This document shows, one piece after another, positions 1 to 10,658 of a stretch of 50,673 nt of DNA; the stretch's first letter is position 1, and the number at the start of each line of letters is the position of its first letter. The stretch spans positions 1 to 50,673 of the forward strand of contig NZ_JAUSBX010000150.1 of the NCBI RefSeq assembly GCF_030651835.1. Direction: 5' to 3'. The position numbers and the translations under genes are program-made. Source of the stretch: Methylicorpusculum sp. GTDB lineage: Bacteria; Pseudomonadota; Gammaproteobacteria; Methylococcales; Methylomonadaceae. The notes below the pieces were generated by a model. The model was given only the letters and a program-made list of their open reading frames with translations, did no database searches and was not told the origin of the DNA.

Positions 1-141
1 GAAATGGTAATGCCCGGCGATAACATAACCGTAGAAATCAAACTAATAGCACCGATCGCTATGGAAGATGGATTGCGATTTGCAATTCGTGAAGGTGGAC
101 GCACAGTGGGTGCGGGTGTCGTTGCTTCAATCATTGAGTAA
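1..141 (+). CDS. tuf: Elongation factor Tu, C-terminal fragment (window starts inside gene)
   Basis: The reading frame is open from base 1 and ends at TAA 139-141, giving the last 46 residues of EF-Tu. The C-terminal barrel sequence is unmistakable ([13 protein letters not shown], then [12 protein letters not shown]). EF-Tu is the GTPase that carries aminoacyl-tRNA to the ribosome. It lies directly upstream of rpsJ, the usual str-S10 junction in gammaproteobacteria. The 5' part lies outside the window. Confidence 0.97.
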   Translation, partial: EMVMPGDNITVEIKLIAPIAMEDGLRFAIREGGRTVGAGVVASIIE

Positions 142-146
142 ACAGA

Positions 147-458
147 ATGTCGAGCCAAACAATCAGAATCCGACTAAAGGCATTCGATCATAAATTAATT
201 GATCAATCTGCTGGTGAGATAGTAGAAACAGCAAAAAGAACTGGAGCTCAAGTTAAGGGTCCGATTCCGTTGCCTACTAAAAAAGAACGTTTTACAATTT
301 TGATATCTCCCCATGTCAATAAAGATGCCCGGGATCAGTATGAGTTAAGAACCTATAAACGGTTATTAGACATAGTTGAACCAACAGAAAAAACCGTTGA
401 CGCTCTGATGAAGCTGGATTTAGCAGCCGGTGTAGACGTTCAGATTAAATTGAATTAG
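147..458 (+). CDS. rpsJ: 30S ribosomal protein S10
   Basis: This is a 103-aa protein of the usual S10 length, with the conserved start [19 protein letters not shown] and the [15 protein letters not shown] block. S10 sits in the head of the 30S subunit and also acts as NusE in transcription antitermination. It begins 5 bases after the tuf stop, so the S10 operon here is probably co-transcribed with tuf or has its promoter inside tuf. It is the first gene of the S10 block. Confidence 0.98.
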   Translation: MSSQTIRIRLKAFDHKLIDQSAGEIVETAKRTGAQVKGPIPLPTKKERFTILISPHVNKDARDQYELRTYKRLLDIVEPTEKTVDALMKLDLAAGVDVQIKLN

Positions 459-477
459 AAAGTAGAGGAATTGGCAA

Positions 478-1128
478 ATGTCAATAGGTCTTGTTGGTCG
501 TAAATGTGGTATGACCAGAATATTTTGTGAAGACGGTACTTCAGTTCCGGTAACTGTCCTTCAAATAGATTCTAACCGCATTGCCCAAATAAAAAATGTA
601 GAAAGAGACGGGTACCGTGCAATACAGGTAACTGCTGGTGAAAAAAAATCATCTAGAGTATCAAAGCCCCTTTCAGGTCACTATGCTGCTGCGAATATGG
701 TAGCAGGCAGAGGACTATGGGAATTTAGGCTGGATGACGGAGAAGGCGAAGATTTCTCTGTTGGTGCTGAATTACCGGTTGATATTTTTTCTGAAGGACA
801 GTTTATCAATGTTCAAGGAACCAGTATTGGTAAAGGGTTTGCCGGGGGTGTCAAGCGTTATAACTTCAGTATGCAGGATGCAACACACGGTAACTCCTTA
901 TCGCACAGAGTATTAGGATCTATTGGCCAAAACCAGACGCCCGGACGAGTATTCAAAGGGAAAAAAATGGCGGGTCAAATGGGAGCTGTCACGCGGACCG
1001 TTGATAATCTAAAGATTCATAAAATTGACAAAGAAAGAAATCTTATCTTGGTCAAGGGTGCGGTTCCTGGCGCAAAAGGTGGGGATGTAATTATTACTCC
1101 CGCTGTCAAAAAGCGTAATAAGGTTTAA
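478..1128 (+). CDS. rplC: 50S ribosomal protein L3
   Basis: This 216-aa protein starts [16 protein letters not shown] and carries the L3 loop [20 protein letters not shown], whose Gln is the residue methylated by PrmB in E. coli. L3 is an early-assembling 23S rRNA binder that reaches toward the peptidyl transferase centre. A Shine-Dalgarno (GAGGAA) precedes the ATG. Arginine codons are often AGA. It is followed three bases later by rplD. Confidence 0.98.
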   Translation: MSIGLVGRKCGMTRIFCEDGTSVPVTVLQIDSNRIAQIKNVERDGYRAIQVTAGEKKSSRVSKPLSGHYAAANMVAGRGLWEFRLDDGEGEDFSVGAELPVDIFSEGQFINVQGTSIGKGFAGGVKRYNFSMQDATHGNSLSHRVLGSIGQNQTPGRVFKGKKMAGQMGAVTRTVDNLKIHKIDKERNLILVKGAVPGAKGGDVIITPAVKKRNKV

Positions 1129-1131
1129 AAC

Positions 1132-1752
1132 ATGGCTTTAAATATACCAGCATTAAATAATCAAGATTCAGCGGGTTCAGTGGAAGTAACTGAAGCTATT
1201 TTCGGGCAGGAATATAACGAAACATTAGTTCATCAGTTAATAACAAAATATCTGGCCGGGGCTAGACAAGGCACAAAAGCACAAAAAACACGTGCGGAAG
1301 TAAGTGGTGGTGGTGCTAAGCCTTGGCGTCAAAAAGGAACAGGCAGAGCAAGATCGGGTACGACAAGAAGCCCGATATGGAGAACTGGTGGTGTTACCTT
1401 TGCAGCAAAACCACGTTCTTTTGATCAGAAACTCAATAGAAAAATGTTTCGGGTCGGCGTAAGAAGTATTTTGTCAGAACTTATAAGACAAAATCGCTTG
1501 GTTGTGAGTAATGATATTTTACCTTCAACACCAAAAACTAAAGAACTAGTCGCAAAACTTAAAGACTTGGATTGCAGAAAAATTTTGATCGTTACCGATG
1601 AGATAGATTTCAATTTGGCTTTGTCAGCAAGAAATATTCCCAACGTTGATGTGATTTCGTCTGAGAATATTAATCCTGTTTCTTTGATAGCTGCAGATAA
1701 AGTAATTATTACTTCTAAAGCCTTACAACAATTAGAAGAGAGATTAGCATGA
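1132..1752 (+). CDS. rplD: 50S ribosomal protein L4
   Basis: This 206-aa protein has the L4 tunnel-loop region ([20 protein letters not shown], residues about 57-76) that lines the polypeptide exit tunnel. In E. coli L4 also represses its own operon through the S10 leader; that leader would lie upstream of tuf/rpsJ and cannot be judged here. The stop overlaps the rplW start (ATGA), which suggests translational coupling. Confidence 0.98.
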   Translation: MALNIPALNNQDSAGSVEVTEAIFGQEYNETLVHQLITKYLAGARQGTKAQKTRAEVSGGGAKPWRQKGTGRARSGTTRSPIWRTGGVTFAAKPRSFDQKLNRKMFRVGVRSILSELIRQNRLVVSNDILPSTPKTKELVAKLKDLDCRKILIVTDEIDFNLALSARNIPNVDVISSENINPVSLIAADKVIITSKALQQLEERLA

Positions 1753-2048
1753 GTATGTTGAATTACACTCTAGCAAGCGTGCTGCAGGCACCGATTATTT
1801 CAGAAAAAAGTACGGTAGCGGCTGAGTCAAATAAACAGTTTGCGTTTAAAGTTCAAAAAAATGCGACAAAGACACAAATCAAGAAAGCTGTCGAATTAAT
1901 GTTCCAGGTTCAGGTTGATTCTGTCAAAGTCTTGAATGTTAAAGGTAAAAGTAAAAGATTTGGCCAGATATTAGGAAAGCGCTCAGACTGGAAAAAAGCT
2001 TACGTTAAGCTTAAAGAAGGTCATGATATAGATTTCTCTGCTGCTTAA
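1749..2048 (+). CDS. rplW: 50S ribosomal protein L23
   Basis: This 99-aa L23 has the conserved APIISEKST motif near residue 15, whose glutamate docks trigger factor and SRP at the tunnel exit, and a [14 protein letters not shown]-terminal block. The start at 1749 overlaps the rplD stop by four bases. A second ATG two codons in (1755) gives MLNYTL and could also serve as the start. Its position is standard in the S10 operon. Confidence 0.97.
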   Translation: MSMLNYTLASVLQAPIISEKSTVAAESNKQFAFKVQKNATKTQIKKAVELMFQVQVDSVKVLNVKGKSKRFGQILGKRSDWKKAYVKLKEGHDIDFSAA

Positions 2049-2089
2049 TAAAGTTAAGAATTAAAGATCAATAGGAAACGGTAGAAAAC

Positions 2090-2917
2090 ATGGCTATTGT
2101 AAAATCAAAACCTACATCAGCTGGATCTAGGTTTGTAGTACGTGTCAAGAACGATGAATTACATAAAGGTAAGCCATTCGCTCCATTGCTTGATAAAAAC
2201 AGCAAGAACGGTGGACGTAATAATCAGGGGCGTATAACAACACGTCATGTCGGTGGAGGGCATAAACACCACTACCGAATTATTGATTTCAAAAGAAATA
2301 AATCTGATATACCTGGTATTGTCGAGCGTCTTGAATATGATCCCAACAGAACGGCAAATATCGCTTTAATCCTTTTTAAGGATGGTGAAAGAAGATATAT
2401 TATCGCGCCTAAAGGGTTGGTAGTAGGGCAAGAAGTGCTTTCCGCTGAAACAACAGCAGTGAAGCCGGGTAACTGTATGCCGTTACGGAATATGCCTTTA
2501 GGTACAACTATTCATTGCTTGGAGCTTAAGCCTGGAAAAGGAGCTCAGATAGCCAGAAGTGCAGGTGCCTCTGCACAATTGGTAGCTAGGGACGGTGCTC
2601 ATGTAACGGTTAGATTAAGATCCGGTGAAATGCGCAAAATAATGGCTGATTGCAGAGCTGTTGTTGGTGAAGTTTCAAATTCAGAGCATAACCTCACATC
2701 GCTGGGTAAAGCCGGTGCTAAACGTTGGAGAGGGGTAAGGCCAACAGTTCGAGGTGTTGCAATGAACCCTGTAGATCACCCGCATGGTGGTGGTGAAGGA
2801 AGAACATCTGGCGGTAGGCATCCTGTTTCACCATGGGGAACCCCGACTAAAGGTTACAAAACAAGAAAAAACAAACGTACAGACAATATGATTGTCAGAC
2901 GCCGTAAGCAGAAATAG
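2090..2917 (+). CDS. rplB: 50S ribosomal protein L2
   Basis: This 275-aa protein has all L2 hallmarks: the N-terminal OB-fold ([15 protein letters not shown]), the SH3-like domain and the C-terminal [17 protein letters not shown] loop containing the histidine important for subunit association and peptidyl transfer. A good ribosome-binding sequence (AGGAAACGG) precedes the ATG. It is separated from rplW by 41 bases without an obvious terminator. Confidence 0.98.
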   Translation: MAIVKSKPTSAGSRFVVRVKNDELHKGKPFAPLLDKNSKNGGRNNQGRITTRHVGGGHKHHYRIIDFKRNKSDIPGIVERLEYDPNRTANIALILFKDGERRYIIAPKGLVVGQEVLSAETTAVKPGNCMPLRNMPLGTTIHCLELKPGKGAQIARSAGASAQLVARDGAHVTVRLRSGEMRKIMADCRAVVGEVSNSEHNLTSLGKAGAKRWRGVRPTVRGVAMNPVDHPHGGGEGRTSGGRHPVSPWGTPTKGYKTRKNKRTDNMIVRRRKQK

Positions 2918-2929
2918 AGAGGAATTAGC

Positions 2930-3202
2930 GTGCCACGTTCAATTAAAAAAGGTCCTTTTATAGATCATCATCTTCATAATAAAATTGAAGATGCCGTAAA
3001 GACAAATAATAGGAAACCGATTAAAACTTGGTCTAGAAGATCAATGATCGTCCCTGAAATGCTTGGCTTAACAATTGCCATTCATAACGGTCGTCAGCAC
3101 GTACCTGTCTTGATATCTGAGAATATGATAGGTCATAAGTTGGGCGAATTCGCTCCGACAAGAACATATAAAGGCCATGTTGCCGATAAGAAATCAAGGT
3201 AG
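2930..3202 (+). CDS. rpsS: 30S ribosomal protein S19
   Basis: This is 90 aa with a GTG start (2930), preceded by GAGAGGAATTAGC. It begins [15 protein letters not shown] and contains the S19 signature [15 protein letters not shown]...[12 protein letters not shown]. It binds the 16S head together with S13. The GTG start is set by the RBS spacing and by the universal length of the family. Confidence 0.98.
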   Translation: MPRSIKKGPFIDHHLHNKIEDAVKTNNRKPIKTWSRRSMIVPEMLGLTIAIHNGRQHVPVLISENMIGHKLGEFAPTRTYKGHVADKKSR

Positions 3203-3211
3203 GGGCGAATT

Positions 3212-3547
3212 ATGGAAATTTCAGCGAAATTAAAAAATGCGCCTTTATCTGCCCAAAAAGCCAGGCTAGTCGGTGATCAGATACGTGGTTTACCCGTAGA
3301 AAAGGCATTGTCGACTTTAACTTTCAGTACGAAAAAGGCAGCCGCGATAATTAAAAAAATCCTAGAGTCTGCAATCGCAAATGCTGAGCACAACGATAGT
3401 GCGGATATAGATGAGCTACGTGTGACAACAGTATTTGTTAATGAAGGGCGAACCATGAAACGGTTCAAAGCCAGAGCTAAAGGAAGAGCTAATCATATAC
3501 TGAAAAGAACTTGTCATATAACAATCAAAGTTGCAGAACACCAATAG
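3212..3547 (+). CDS. rplV: 50S ribosomal protein L22
   Basis: This is a 111-aa L22 starting [20 protein letters not shown]. The C-terminal hairpin ([20 protein letters not shown]) extends into the exit tunnel in known structures. It starts 9 bases after rpsS with a GGGGCGAA ribosome-binding sequence. The arginine codons in the hairpin are mostly AGA. Confidence 0.98.
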   Translation: MEISAKLKNAPLSAQKARLVGDQIRGLPVEKALSTLTFSTKKAAAIIKKILESAIANAEHNDSADIDELRVTTVFVNEGRTMKRFKARAKGRANHILKRTCHITIKVAEHQ

Positions 3548-3555
3548 AGGCGAAA

Positions 3556-4227
3556 ATGGGACAAAAGGTACATCCAACAGGTATCCGTTTAGGAATTGTA
3601 AAAGATTGGAATTCCAGATGGTACGCGAATAGTCATGATTACCCTTTATTTCTGCATCAGGATTTGACGGTAAGAGAATTTCTAAGAAAAAAACTTGCTC
3701 ATGCATCTATTAGTAGAATTCAAATTAATAGACCCGCTAGTAATGCTCACATAACTGTCCATACAGCACGCCCAGGGATAGTTATCGGCAAGAAGGGAGA
3801 GGATATCGATAAATTGAGACAGGAAATATCGGCAATGATCGGTGTGCCTGTTCAGCTGAATGTTGAAGAAATAAGAAAGCCAGAGCTAGATGCTCAGTTG
3901 GTTGCGGAAAGCATTGCTCAGCAACTGGAAAAAAGGATTATGTATAGACGGGCTATGAAAAGAGCCGTTACAAATACGATGCGCTTAGGTGCAGAAGGTA
4001 TCAAAATAAACGTTGCCGGTCGTTTGAACGGTGCTGAAATTGCGCGTAGCGAATGGTATAGAGAAGGTCGTGTACCACTGCACACATTGCGTGCAGATAT
4101 AGACTATGGCACGGCGGAAGCCAATACAACCTATGGAATAATCGGAATAAAAGTCTGGATATTCAAAGGTGAAGTATTTGATATCGAAAGCCATAAGGCA
4201 ACCATTAATCAAGAACCTAAGAAATAG
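3556..4227 (+). CDS. rpsC: 30S ribosomal protein S3
   Basis: The start is set at ATG 3556 ([13 protein letters not shown]), which is universal for bacterial S3 and has the RBS GAGGCGA just upstream. The frame is open further upstream, but that would overlap rplV and add non-conserved residues. The 223-aa product has the KH domain with [12 protein letters not shown] (residues about 75-86) and the C-terminal S3 domain. It lines the mRNA entry tunnel of the 30S subunit. Confidence 0.98.
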   Translation: MGQKVHPTGIRLGIVKDWNSRWYANSHDYPLFLHQDLTVREFLRKKLAHASISRIQINRPASNAHITVHTARPGIVIGKKGEDIDKLRQEISAMIGVPVQLNVEEIRKPELDAQLVAESIAQQLEKRIMYRRAMKRAVTNTMRLGAEGIKINVAGRLNGAEIARSEWYREGRVPLHTLRADIDYGTAEANTTYGIIGIKVWIFKGEVFDIESHKATINQEPKK

Positions 4228-4243
4228 GTGAAGGGAATTAGTC

Positions 4244-4657
4244 ATGCTTCAGCCTAAAAGAACAAAATTTCGTAAGCAACATAAAGGCCGCAACAACGGT
4301 ATAGCTGTTCGCGGCTCATCTGTTAGCTTTGGTGAATTTGGATTAAAAGCGACTTCAAGGGGCAGATTAACAGCCCGTCAAATTGAAGCCGCTAGAAGAG
4401 CAATAACTCGTCACGTAAAACGCGGCGGTAAAATATGGATAAGAATCTTCCCTGATAAGCCAATTACAAAAAAACCATTAGAAGTTCGTATGGGTAAAGG
4501 GAAAGGTAGTGTAGAATATTGGGTTGCACAAATTAGACCAGGAACGATGCTGTATGAAATACAAGGCGTGCCTGAAGAATTAGCCAGAGAAGCGTTCGCG
4601 CTTGCTTCTGCAAAATTGCCTATAACTACAACTTTTACCGCTCGGACGATAATGTAA
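4244..4657 (+). CDS. rplP: 50S ribosomal protein L16
   Basis: This 137-aa protein begins [19 protein letters not shown] and has the conserved [19 protein letters not shown] stretch. The arginine in that stretch is the one hydroxylated in E. coli L16 (family knowledge). It binds at the A-site side of the 50S central protuberance. Its TAA stop shares a base with the ATG of rpmC (TAATG), a coupled arrangement. Confidence 0.98.
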   Translation: MLQPKRTKFRKQHKGRNNGIAVRGSSVSFGEFGLKATSRGRLTARQIEAARRAITRHVKRGGKIWIRIFPDKPITKKPLEVRMGKGKGSVEYWVAQIRPGTMLYEIQGVPEELAREAFALASAKLPITTTFTARTIM

Positions 4658-4854
4658 TGAAAGCTAGTGAATTGCGTCAAAAAACAAAAGACGATCTGAT
4701 TGCTGTTTTAATAGAACTGTCTAAAGAACAGTTTAATTTAAGAATGCAAAAAGGTACTGGTCAGTTAGCTAAACCTAATGAAATAAAAAGAGTAAGACGC
4801 GAAATTGCTCGTGTTCAAACAATTATCAACGAAAGCGCGAGTGCAGCAGTATGA
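4657..4854 (+). CDS. rpmC: 50S ribosomal protein L29
   Basis: This 65-aa helical-hairpin protein starts [14 protein letters not shown] and carries the L29 core [12 protein letters not shown]...[11 protein letters not shown]. It sits next to L23 at the tunnel exit. The start overlaps the rplP stop by one base, and the end overlaps rpsQ by four bases, so the three genes are translationally linked. Confidence 0.97.
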   Translation: MKASELRQKTKDDLIAVLIELSKEQFNLRMQKGTGQLAKPNEIKRVRREIARVQTIINESASAAV

Positions 4855-5114
4855 CAGAGCAAAATTCAAAAGTACGCACGCTCAGTGGAAAAGTAGTCAG
4901 TAATAAAATGGATAAGACAATTACTGTTCTGGTCGAGCGGATTGTAAAACATCCTGTATATGGAAAATATATTAAGCGATCAACAAAGTTGTTAGCCCAT
5001 GATGAATCTAACAAGTGTCAGGAAGGCGATATAGTCTCAATTACTCCTTCTAGACCTATATCTAAAAGAAAGACATTTACGCTTGTTGATATTCTAGAAA
5101 GTGCTAACAAATAA
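4851..5114 (+). CDS. rpsQ: 30S ribosomal protein S17
   Basis: This 87-aa OB-fold protein has the S17 pattern [18 protein letters not shown]...[14 protein letters not shown] and [15 protein letters not shown]. It is a primary 16S rRNA binder in the 30S body. The ATG overlaps the rpmC stop (ATGA). It is the last gene of the S10 block. A 37-base spacer without a clear terminator separates it from rplN, the first gene of the spc block. Confidence 0.97.
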   Translation: MTEQNSKVRTLSGKVVSNKMDKTITVLVERIVKHPVYGKYIKRSTKLLAHDESNKCQEGDIVSITPSRPISKRKTFTLVDILESANK

Positions 5115-5151
5115 ATACAATTGAAATAACTGAAATAATTGGGAATTAATC

Positions 5152-5520
5152 ATGATTCAGATGCAAACTAACCTTGACGTTGCCGATAATAGCGGCGCAA
5201 AAAAGGTCATGTGTATCAAAGTGCTGGGCGGTTCACATAGACGCTACGCAAACATTGGAGACATTATAAAAGTCAGTGTCAAGGATGCAATTCCGAGAGG
5301 AAGAGTAAAAAAAGGAGAAGTTTATAATGCTTTGGTAGTTCGCACTCGCAAGGGTGTTAGAAGAGCAGATGGATCTGTTATTCGTTTTGATGGTAACGCT
5401 GCCGTCATACTTAATAACCAATTACAACCATTGGGTACCCGTATTTTTGGCCCAGTAACTCGTGAACTTAGGGGTGAAAAATTTATGAAAATTATTTCAC
5501 TAGCTCCTGAAGTTTTGTAA
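5152..5520 (+). CDS. rplN: 50S ribosomal protein L14
   Basis: This 122-aa L14 starts [20 protein letters not shown] and ends [18 protein letters not shown], full family length. L14 contributes to an inter-subunit bridge and is the binding site of the silencing factor RsfS in other bacteria. It opens the spc block. Its RBS is GGGAATTA. Confidence 0.98.
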   Translation: MIQMQTNLDVADNSGAKKVMCIKVLGGSHRRYANIGDIIKVSVKDAIPRGRVKKGEVYNALVVRTRKGVRRADGSVIRFDGNAAVILNNQLQPLGTRIFGPVTRELRGEKFMKIISLAPEVL

Positions 5521-5532
5521 GAGAGGGTCAAA

Positions 5533-5850
5533 ATGCAAAAGATTAAACAAGGTGATGAAGTTTTAGTCCGTACCGGAAAAGATAAAGGAAAGCGTGGAAA
5601 AGTTATAAAAGTGCTTTCAAATGACAAAGTTCTGGTAGAAGGCGTAAATCAAGTAAAAAAACATCAAAAAGGTAATCCCAATGCAGGGATTTCCGGTGGT
5701 ATCGTGGAAAAAGATATGCCAATCCATATTTCCAATATTGGTTTGTATAATCCTGCAACACATAAAGCAGATCGTATCGGCTTAAAGTTTCTAGAAGATG
5801 GAAAAAAAGTCAGGTTTTTTAAATCAACAAAAGAAGTTGTTGACGCATAA
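5533..5850 (+). CDS. rplX: 50S ribosomal protein L24
   Basis: This 105-aa protein has an N-terminal KOW motif ([21 protein letters not shown]) and the [18 protein letters not shown] block typical of L24. It starts assembly of the 50S subunit by binding the 5' domain of 23S rRNA. GAGAGGGTC precedes the ATG at good spacing. Confidence 0.98.
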   Translation: MQKIKQGDEVLVRTGKDKGKRGKVIKVLSNDKVLVEGVNQVKKHQKGNPNAGISGGIVEKDMPIHISNIGLYNPATHKADRIGLKFLEDGKKVRFFKSTKEVVDA

Positions 5851-5861
5851 GGAGCATAAAA

Positions 5862-6401
5862 ATGGCTAGACTAGAAACAATTTATAAAGAAAAAGTATTG
5901 CCTGCATTAATGGAGCAATATAAATATAAGTCCGTTATGGAAGCTCCCCGTATTACAAAAATAACTCTAAATATGGGTGTCGGTGAAGCAGTTGCTGATA
6001 AGAAGATATTACAATCAGCTATTGGTGATATGCAAAAAATATCAGGTCAAAAACCTGTAATAACTTTAGCTAGAAAATCAATTGCCGGATTTAAGATCCG
6101 AGACGATATGCCGATTGGTTGTAAAGTTACATTAAGAAGTGCAAGAATGTATGAGTTTTTGGACAGATTAATCAGTATCTCTATTCCAAGAATAAGAGAT
6201 TTTAGAGGTATGAGCTCAAAAAGCTTTGATGGAAGAGGAAACTATTCCATGGGCGTCAAGGAACAAATCATTTTTCCAGAAATTGATTATGACAAAATTG
6301 ACGCTTTACGTGGGTTAGATATAACAATAACTACAACTGCAAAAACCAATGATGAAGGTTTGGCTTTGTTAAAGTTATTTAACTTTCCATTTAAGAACTA
6401 A
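5862..6401 (+). CDS. rplE: 50S ribosomal protein L5
   Basis: This 179-aa L5 has the motifs [15 protein letters not shown] and [19 protein letters not shown]. It binds 5S rRNA in the central protuberance with L18 and contacts S13. Counting by eye, 9 of its 12 arginines are encoded by AGA. That is unusual for a highly expressed gammaproteobacterial gene (see finding). Confidence 0.98.
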   Translation: MARLETIYKEKVLPALMEQYKYKSVMEAPRITKITLNMGVGEAVADKKILQSAIGDMQKISGQKPVITLARKSIAGFKIRDDMPIGCKVTLRSARMYEFLDRLISISIPRIRDFRGMSSKSFDGRGNYSMGVKEQIIFPEIDYDKIDALRGLDITITTTAKTNDEGLALLKLFNFPFKN

Positions 6402-6413
6402 GGGCACCCTAAA

Positions 6414-6719
6414 ATGGCTAAAAAATCAATGATTGCAAGGGAAGACAAGCGTACCAAGCTTGTAAAGAAATATTCCCAAAAAAGAGAATTATTAAAAGAA
6501 ATCATCAGAGATCCAAAAACGACTGATGAGCAAAAAGAGTTAGCTCATATTCAGCTGCAAAAATTACCAAGAGATTCCAGTGCATCAAGACAACGTAACC
6601 GTTGTAACATCACTGGTAGGCCGCATGGTTTTTACAGAAAGTTTGGCTTATCCAGAAATAAGTTACGAGAAGCAACCATGCGTGGTGATGTCCCAGGCTT
6701 ATCAAAGGCAAGCTGGTAG
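6414..6719 (+). CDS. rpsN: 30S ribosomal protein S14 (zinc-independent form)
   Basis: This 101-aa S14 of the long C-minus class begins [17 protein letters not shown]. The C-terminal block [19 protein letters not shown] has a single cysteine and no CXXC pairs, so this is the form that does not need zinc. It is located in the 30S head. It begins 12 bases after rplE. Confidence 0.97.
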   Translation: MAKKSMIAREDKRTKLVKKYSQKRELLKEIIRDPKTTDEQKELAHIQLQKLPRDSSASRQRNRCNITGRPHGFYRKFGLSRNKLREATMRGDVPGLSKASW

Positions 6720-6751
6720 AAATCTTTTGGAATGAAATCGGAGTTAAATAT

Positions 6752-7147
6752 ATGAGTATGACAGACCCAATAGCGGATATGTTGACCAGAATAAGAAATG
6801 GTCAATCTGCTAAAAAAGAATACGTAAAACTACCTTCTTCCAAGTTGAAAATTGCCATTGCAAAAGTGCTTAAAGAAGAAGGCTACATCACTGAATATAG
6901 TACTGAAACAAAAGGAAGTCATACTGAAATGACTGTTGTTCTTAAATACCATAATGGTGTGCCTGTCATTGAACAGGTTAAGAGGATTAGTAAGCCAGGT
7001 CTGAGAATTTACAAATCTAAAGATGAATTGCCTAAAGTTCTTGGTGGATTAGGGATTGCAATTGTTTCTACTTCTAAAGGTGTCATGACAGATAGAGCTG
7101 CGAGAGCTATTGGTCACGGCGGCGAAGTTGTATGTACTGTTTGCTAA
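6752..7147 (+). CDS. rpsH: 30S ribosomal protein S8
   Basis: This 131-aa S8 has [16 protein letters not shown] at the N terminus and ends [22 protein letters not shown], the family C-terminal signature. It binds 16S helix 21. In E. coli it represses the spc operon by binding mRNA near the rplE start; no matching structure was verified here. Two starts are possible (6752, or the ATG two codons on). Confidence 0.97.
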   Translation: MSMTDPIADMLTRIRNGQSAKKEYVKLPSSKLKIAIAKVLKEEGYITEYSTETKGSHTEMTVVLKYHNGVPVIEQVKRISKPGLRIYKSKDELPKVLGGLGIAIVSTSKGVMTDRAARAIGHGGEVVCTVC

Positions 7148-7160
7148 ATCGGGGATAACA

Positions 7161-7694
7161 ATGTCAAGAATAGCAAAAGCACCCATTCAATTACCTAGTG
7201 GCGTAGATATAAAGTTAGAAGGACAGTCTCTTACGGTAAAAGGGGCAAAAGGCGAGTTAACGCTTGAATTACATAAAGCTGTTAGTTTGCAAGTGACTGA
7301 TAATCTGGTCCAAATTGAATGGAATAAAGAAAATAAAATTGCACAGGCTCAAGCAGGTACAACTCGAGCAATAGTTAACAATATGGTTACTGGTGTCTCT
7401 AATGGTTTTGAAAAAAGACTGACTCTTGTTGGTGTGGGTTATAGAGCTCAAGCAAAGGGCGAAACTTTGGGTCTTTCTCTTGGCTTTTCTCACCCTGTTG
7501 ATTACGTTGTCCCGGCTGGAATTACAATAGAAACGCCTTCTCAAACCGAAATCCTTATTAAAGGGAATGATAAACAGAGAGTAGGTCAGGTTGCTGCAGA
7601 AATTAGGTCATATCGTCCACCAGAGCCCTATAAAGGTAAAGGCGTAAGATATTCTGACGAAAAAGTAGCGCGTAAAGAAGCTAAAAAGAAGTAA
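7161..7694 (+). CDS. rplF: 50S ribosomal protein L6
   Basis: The start is at ATG 7161 ([15 protein letters not shown]), preceded by CGGGGATAAC. An in-frame extension upstream lies inside rpsH and is not part of the gene. The product is 177 aa with two homologous L6 domains. The C-terminal [19 protein letters not shown] motif binds near the sarcin-ricin loop and the GTPase-associated centre. Confidence 0.98.
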   Translation: MSRIAKAPIQLPSGVDIKLEGQSLTVKGAKGELTLELHKAVSLQVTDNLVQIEWNKENKIAQAQAGTTRAIVNNMVTGVSNGFEKRLTLVGVGYRAQAKGETLGLSLGFSHPVDYVVPAGITIETPSQTEILIKGNDKQRVGQVAAEIRSYRPPEPYKGKGVRYSDEKVARKEAKKK

Positions 7695-7703
7695 GGTATA
7701 GTA

Positions 7704-8057
7704 ATGGATAAGAAAGCATCTCGCTTAAAACGAGCATTAAAATTGCGTTGCAAAATTAAGAGCACTGGCGCAAACCGGCTAACCATTCATAAGTCTTCGC
7801 AGCATATTTATGCTCAAGTACTCAGTAAGGATGGTAAATCTACGATAGCTAGCGCATCGACCACTCAGAATACAATTAAATCGACTGTAAAAAATACAGG
7901 TAATAAAGAGGCAGCGGCAGAAGTTGGAAAACAAATTGCATTAAAAGCAATTGAAGCCGGCGTAACTGTAGTGGCATTTGATCGTTCTGGTTTTAAGTAT
8001 CATGGGCGAGTTAAAGCATTGGCAGATGCTGCGCGTGCAGCTGGTTTACAGTTCTAG
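7704..8057 (+). CDS. rplR: 50S ribosomal protein L18
   Basis: This 117-aa L18 begins MDKKASRLKRALKLRCKIK and has the C-terminal block VVAFDRSGFKYHGRVKALADAARAAGLQF. It binds 5S rRNA with L5. It lies 9 bases after rplF with a weak RBS (AAGGTATAG). Confidence 0.98.
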   Translation: MDKKASRLKRALKLRCKIKSTGANRLTIHKSSQHIYAQVLSKDGKSTIASASTTQNTIKSTVKNTGNKEAAAEVGKQIALKAIEAGVTVVAFDRSGFKYHGRVKALADAARAAGLQF

Positions 8058-8066
8058 GGGATTAAA

Positions 8067-8585
8067 ATGGCAACAGCTCCATCTCAAGGTAGTACAGACG
8101 GTTTACAAGAAAAATTGGTTTCCGTAAGGCGAGTAGCAAAGGTTGTTAAGGGCGGGCGAGTATTTGGTTTCGCTGCATTAACAGTGGTCGGTGATGGTGA
8201 TGGTCGTATTGGCTATGGCGTCAGCAAAGCTCGTGAAGTTCCAATTGCTATACAAAAGTCGCTAGAACAAGCTAGAAAGAACATGAGAAAAGTTTCGTTG
8301 AAAGGCGATACGCTTCAATATCCTATAACCTCAACTGTTGGGGCTGCAAAAGTTTACATGCAACCTGCATCGGAAGGAACTGGAATCATTGCCGGTGGTG
8401 CAATGAGAGCGGTATTTGAGGTGGTTGGAATTCACAACGTGTTAGCTAAGTGCATAGGCACCAATAATCCTATCAATGTTGTGAGAGCCACAATTTCCGG
8501 TTTGACTAAAATGCATGATCCTAAATATATTGCTGCAAAACGTGGGTTGTCCGTTGAGCAAATAAAAGGGCAAGACAATGGCTGA
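8067..8585 (+). CDS. rpsE: 30S ribosomal protein S5
   Basis: This is a 172-aa S5. The N-terminal dsRBD-like domain (residues about 14-80) contains [21 protein letters not shown] and [11 protein letters not shown]. The C-terminal domain ends with [17 protein letters not shown]. It sits at the mRNA entry and affects decoding fidelity and mRNA unwinding. The stop overlaps the rpmD start by 8 bases. Confidence 0.98.
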   Translation: MATAPSQGSTDGLQEKLVSVRRVAKVVKGGRVFGFAALTVVGDGDGRIGYGVSKAREVPIAIQKSLEQARKNMRKVSLKGDTLQYPITSTVGAAKVYMQPASEGTGIIAGGAMRAVFEVVGIHNVLAKCIGTNNPINVVRATISGLTKMHDPKYIAAKRGLSVEQIKGQDNG

Positions 8586-8763
8586 TAAAAAATTACTTGT
8601 CACATTAATTAAAAGTAAGAATGGCCGTTTGGCAAATCATCTTGCTTGTTTAAAGGGTTTAGGTTTGAGGAAAATTAATCATTCAGTTGAAGTAATCAAT
8701 ACTCCTGAAAATCGTGGAATGATTAATAAGGTCTCTTACATGTTGAAAGTTGAGGAAATATAA
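8578..8763 (+). CDS. rpmD: 50S ribosomal protein L30
   Basis: This is a 61-aa L30 with [26 protein letters not shown] and an [17 protein letters not shown]-terminus. It overlaps the end of rpsE by 8 bases, and the next gene, rplO, starts immediately after its stop (TAA then ATG). The arrangement suggests coupled translation. Confidence 0.97.
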   Translation: MADKKLLVTLIKSKNGRLANHLACLKGLGLRKINHSVEVINTPENRGMINKVSYMLKVEEI

Positions 8764-9198
8764 ATGTTTCTAAATACCATTCAAGCGAGTAGCGGTTCCC
8801 GCAAAAAAGCAAAACGTGTTGGGCGCGGAATTGGTTCAACATTAGGCAAGACAAGTGGTAGAGGTCATAAAGGACAAAAATCCAGAAGTGGCGGCTTTCA
8901 CAAAGTTGGTTTTGAAGGCGGTCAAATGCCTTTGCAAAGACGTCTGCCTAAAGTTGGCTTTAACTCGCGCACAAAGAAATTTAACGCTGAAGTACGATTA
9001 AGTGAAATTGAATCAATGACTGCTACAACAATTGATCTGAAATCATTGATTGATGAAAATATTGTTCCAGTTTTTACTAAATCAGCAAAGATCATATTGT
9101 CCGGCAAGATTGAAAAAGCGGTAACTATAGTTGGCATAAAGGTAACTGCTGGTGCGGCGCAATTAATAACTGCAGTTGGCGGAAAAGTTGAGGCATAA
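8764..9198 (+). CDS. rplO: 50S ribosomal protein L15
   Basis: This 144-aa L15 has the glycine- and arginine-rich N-terminal extension ([20 protein letters not shown]...[15 protein letters not shown]) that threads through 23S rRNA and a globular C-terminal domain. It is a late-assembly 50S protein. It abuts both rpmD and secY with no spacer. Confidence 0.98.
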   Translation: MFLNTIQASSGSRKKAKRVGRGIGSTLGKTSGRGHKGQKSRSGGFHKVGFEGGQMPLQRRLPKVGFNSRTKKFNAEVRLSEIESMTATTIDLKSLIDENIVPVFTKSAKIILSGKIEKAVTIVGIKVTAGAAQLITAVGGKVEA

Positions 9199-10521
9199 GT
9201 GAATACATCAAGGGCTCAAATGGCGGATAAAACAGGTTCAAACTCTGAGCTTAAATCTAGATTGCTTTTTGTACTGGGCGCTTTATTTGTTTATAGAGTA
9301 GGTGCTCACATACCAGTACCGGGCATTGATCCAAAAGCATTAGCCCTTATGTTTGAACAGCAAAGCGGATCCATTCTAGACATGTTTAACATGTTTTCTG
9401 GTGGTGCTTTGATGCGTTTAAGTATTTTTGCTTTAGGTATTATGCCTTATATCTCGGCATCAATTATCATGCAATTGATGACGGTTGTTATACCGGCAAT
9501 GGAGCAGCTGAAAAAAGAAGGCGAATCTGGGCGTAAAAGAATTTCTCAGTATACCCGGTACGGCACTGTAGTTTTAGCGACCTTTCAATCTATCGGCATT
9601 TCTTTGGCGTTGCAAAACCAAACGGCTGGAGGCTTATCTGTAGTCATTTCTCCTGGCCTTAGTTTTACCATGATCACTGCAATAACCCTGGTTACTGGAA
9701 CTATATTTCTAATGTGGCTGGGTGAGCAGGTAACAGAGCGTGGTATTGGAAACGGAATTTCACTCATTATTTTCGCTGGTATAGTTTCAGGGTTACCTTC
9801 TGCTGTTGGCGGTACTTTGGAGTTGGCAAGAACTGGCGAAATGAATGGTGCTTTCATCATTCTATTATTCCTGCTGGCTATTGGAGTAACTGCACTGGTT
9901 GTTTTCGTAGAGCGAGGGCAGCGTAGGATAATCATAAATTATCCTAAAAGACAACAAGGTAGAAGAATGTATGCAGGGCAAAGCAGTTTTCTGCCGCTTA
10001 AATTAAATATGGCCGGTGTTATTCCTCCGATTTTTGCTTCGAGTATAATCTTATTTCCTGCAACAGTTGCCGGATGGTTTGGAAACGCAGAAGGCTTTAA
10101 TTGGTTAAAGGATATAGCGACGATGTTATCGCCTGGTCAACCGGTTTATGTTCTGCTTTATGCGACGGCTATTATTTTCTTCTGCTTTTTTTATACGGCA
10201 TTGGTTTTTAATTCTAAAGAAACCGCTGATAATCTTAAAAAGTCAGGCGCTTATCTTCCGGGTATCAGGCCAGGAATTCAGACAAGCATTTACATCGATA
10301 AAGTTATGACTCGATTAACTTTGATTGGTGCTTTCTATATCACCGGTGTATGTTTGTTGCCCGAGTTTTTAATCGTGTATTGGAACGTTCCCTTTTATTT
10401 TGGCGGCACTTCTTTACTGATCATTGTTGTTGTAGTAATGGATTTCATTTCCCAGATGCAGACTCATTTGATGTCGCAGCAATACGATGGGTTAATGAAA
10501 AAAGCGAATTTAAAAAGATAA
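9199..10521 (+). CDS. secY: Protein translocase subunit SecY
   Basis: SecY is the channel subunit of the SecYEG translocon in the inner membrane. The 440-aa product has about ten hydrophobic segments and the invariant stretches [26 protein letters not shown] and [20 protein letters not shown]. The conserved cytosolic loop arginine is present in FVERGQRR. The start is either GTG 9199, right after the rplO stop with GAGG upstream, or ATG 9220 (MADKTGSN) with AAGGG five bases upstream. The second matches the family length well. SecY is encoded in the spc operon in most bacteria. Confidence 0.98.
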   Translation: MNTSRAQMADKTGSNSELKSRLLFVLGALFVYRVGAHIPVPGIDPKALALMFEQQSGSILDMFNMFSGGALMRLSIFALGIMPYISASIIMQLMTVVIPAMEQLKKEGESGRKRISQYTRYGTVVLATFQSIGISLALQNQTAGGLSVVISPGLSFTMITAITLVTGTIFLMWLGEQVTERGIGNGISLIIFAGIVSGLPSAVGGTLELARTGEMNGAFIILLFLLAIGVTALVVFVERGQRRIIINYPKRQQGRRMYAGQSSFLPLKLNMAGVIPPIFASSIILFPATVAGWFGNAEGFNWLKDIATMLSPGQPVYVLLYATAIIFFCFFYTALVFNSKETADNLKKSGAYLPGIRPGIQTSIYIDKVMTRLTLIGAFYITGVCLLPEFLIVYWNVPFYFGGTSLLIIVVVVMDFISQMQTHLMSQQYDGLMKKANLKR

Positions 10522-10538
10522 TTGGTTTGGAGTAAAAA

Positions 10539-10652
10539 ATGAAAGTACGAGCATCTATTAAAAAGATTTGCAGAAAATGCAAGATTATTCGAAGAAATGG
10601 TGTTGTTCGTGTTATCTGTGAAGACGGGCGGCACAAACAAAGACAAGGATAA
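10539..10652 (+). CDS. rpmJ: 50S ribosomal protein L36
   Basis: This is a 37-aa protein starting [19 protein letters not shown] at ATG 10539 with TTGGAG upstream. The zinc-ribbon residues Cys11, Cys14, Cys27 and His32 are all present, so this is the zinc-binding (C+) form. L36 lies near the GTPase-associated region of the 50S subunit. It sits between secY and rpsM as in E. coli. Confidence 0.96.
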   Translation: MKVRASIKKICRKCKIIRRNGVVRVICEDGRHKQRQG

Positions 10653-10658
10653 TATATG

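Noticed and set aside
3511-3555. Upstream extension of rpsC
   Set aside because: It overlaps rplV, and S3 universally starts at MGQKV/H.
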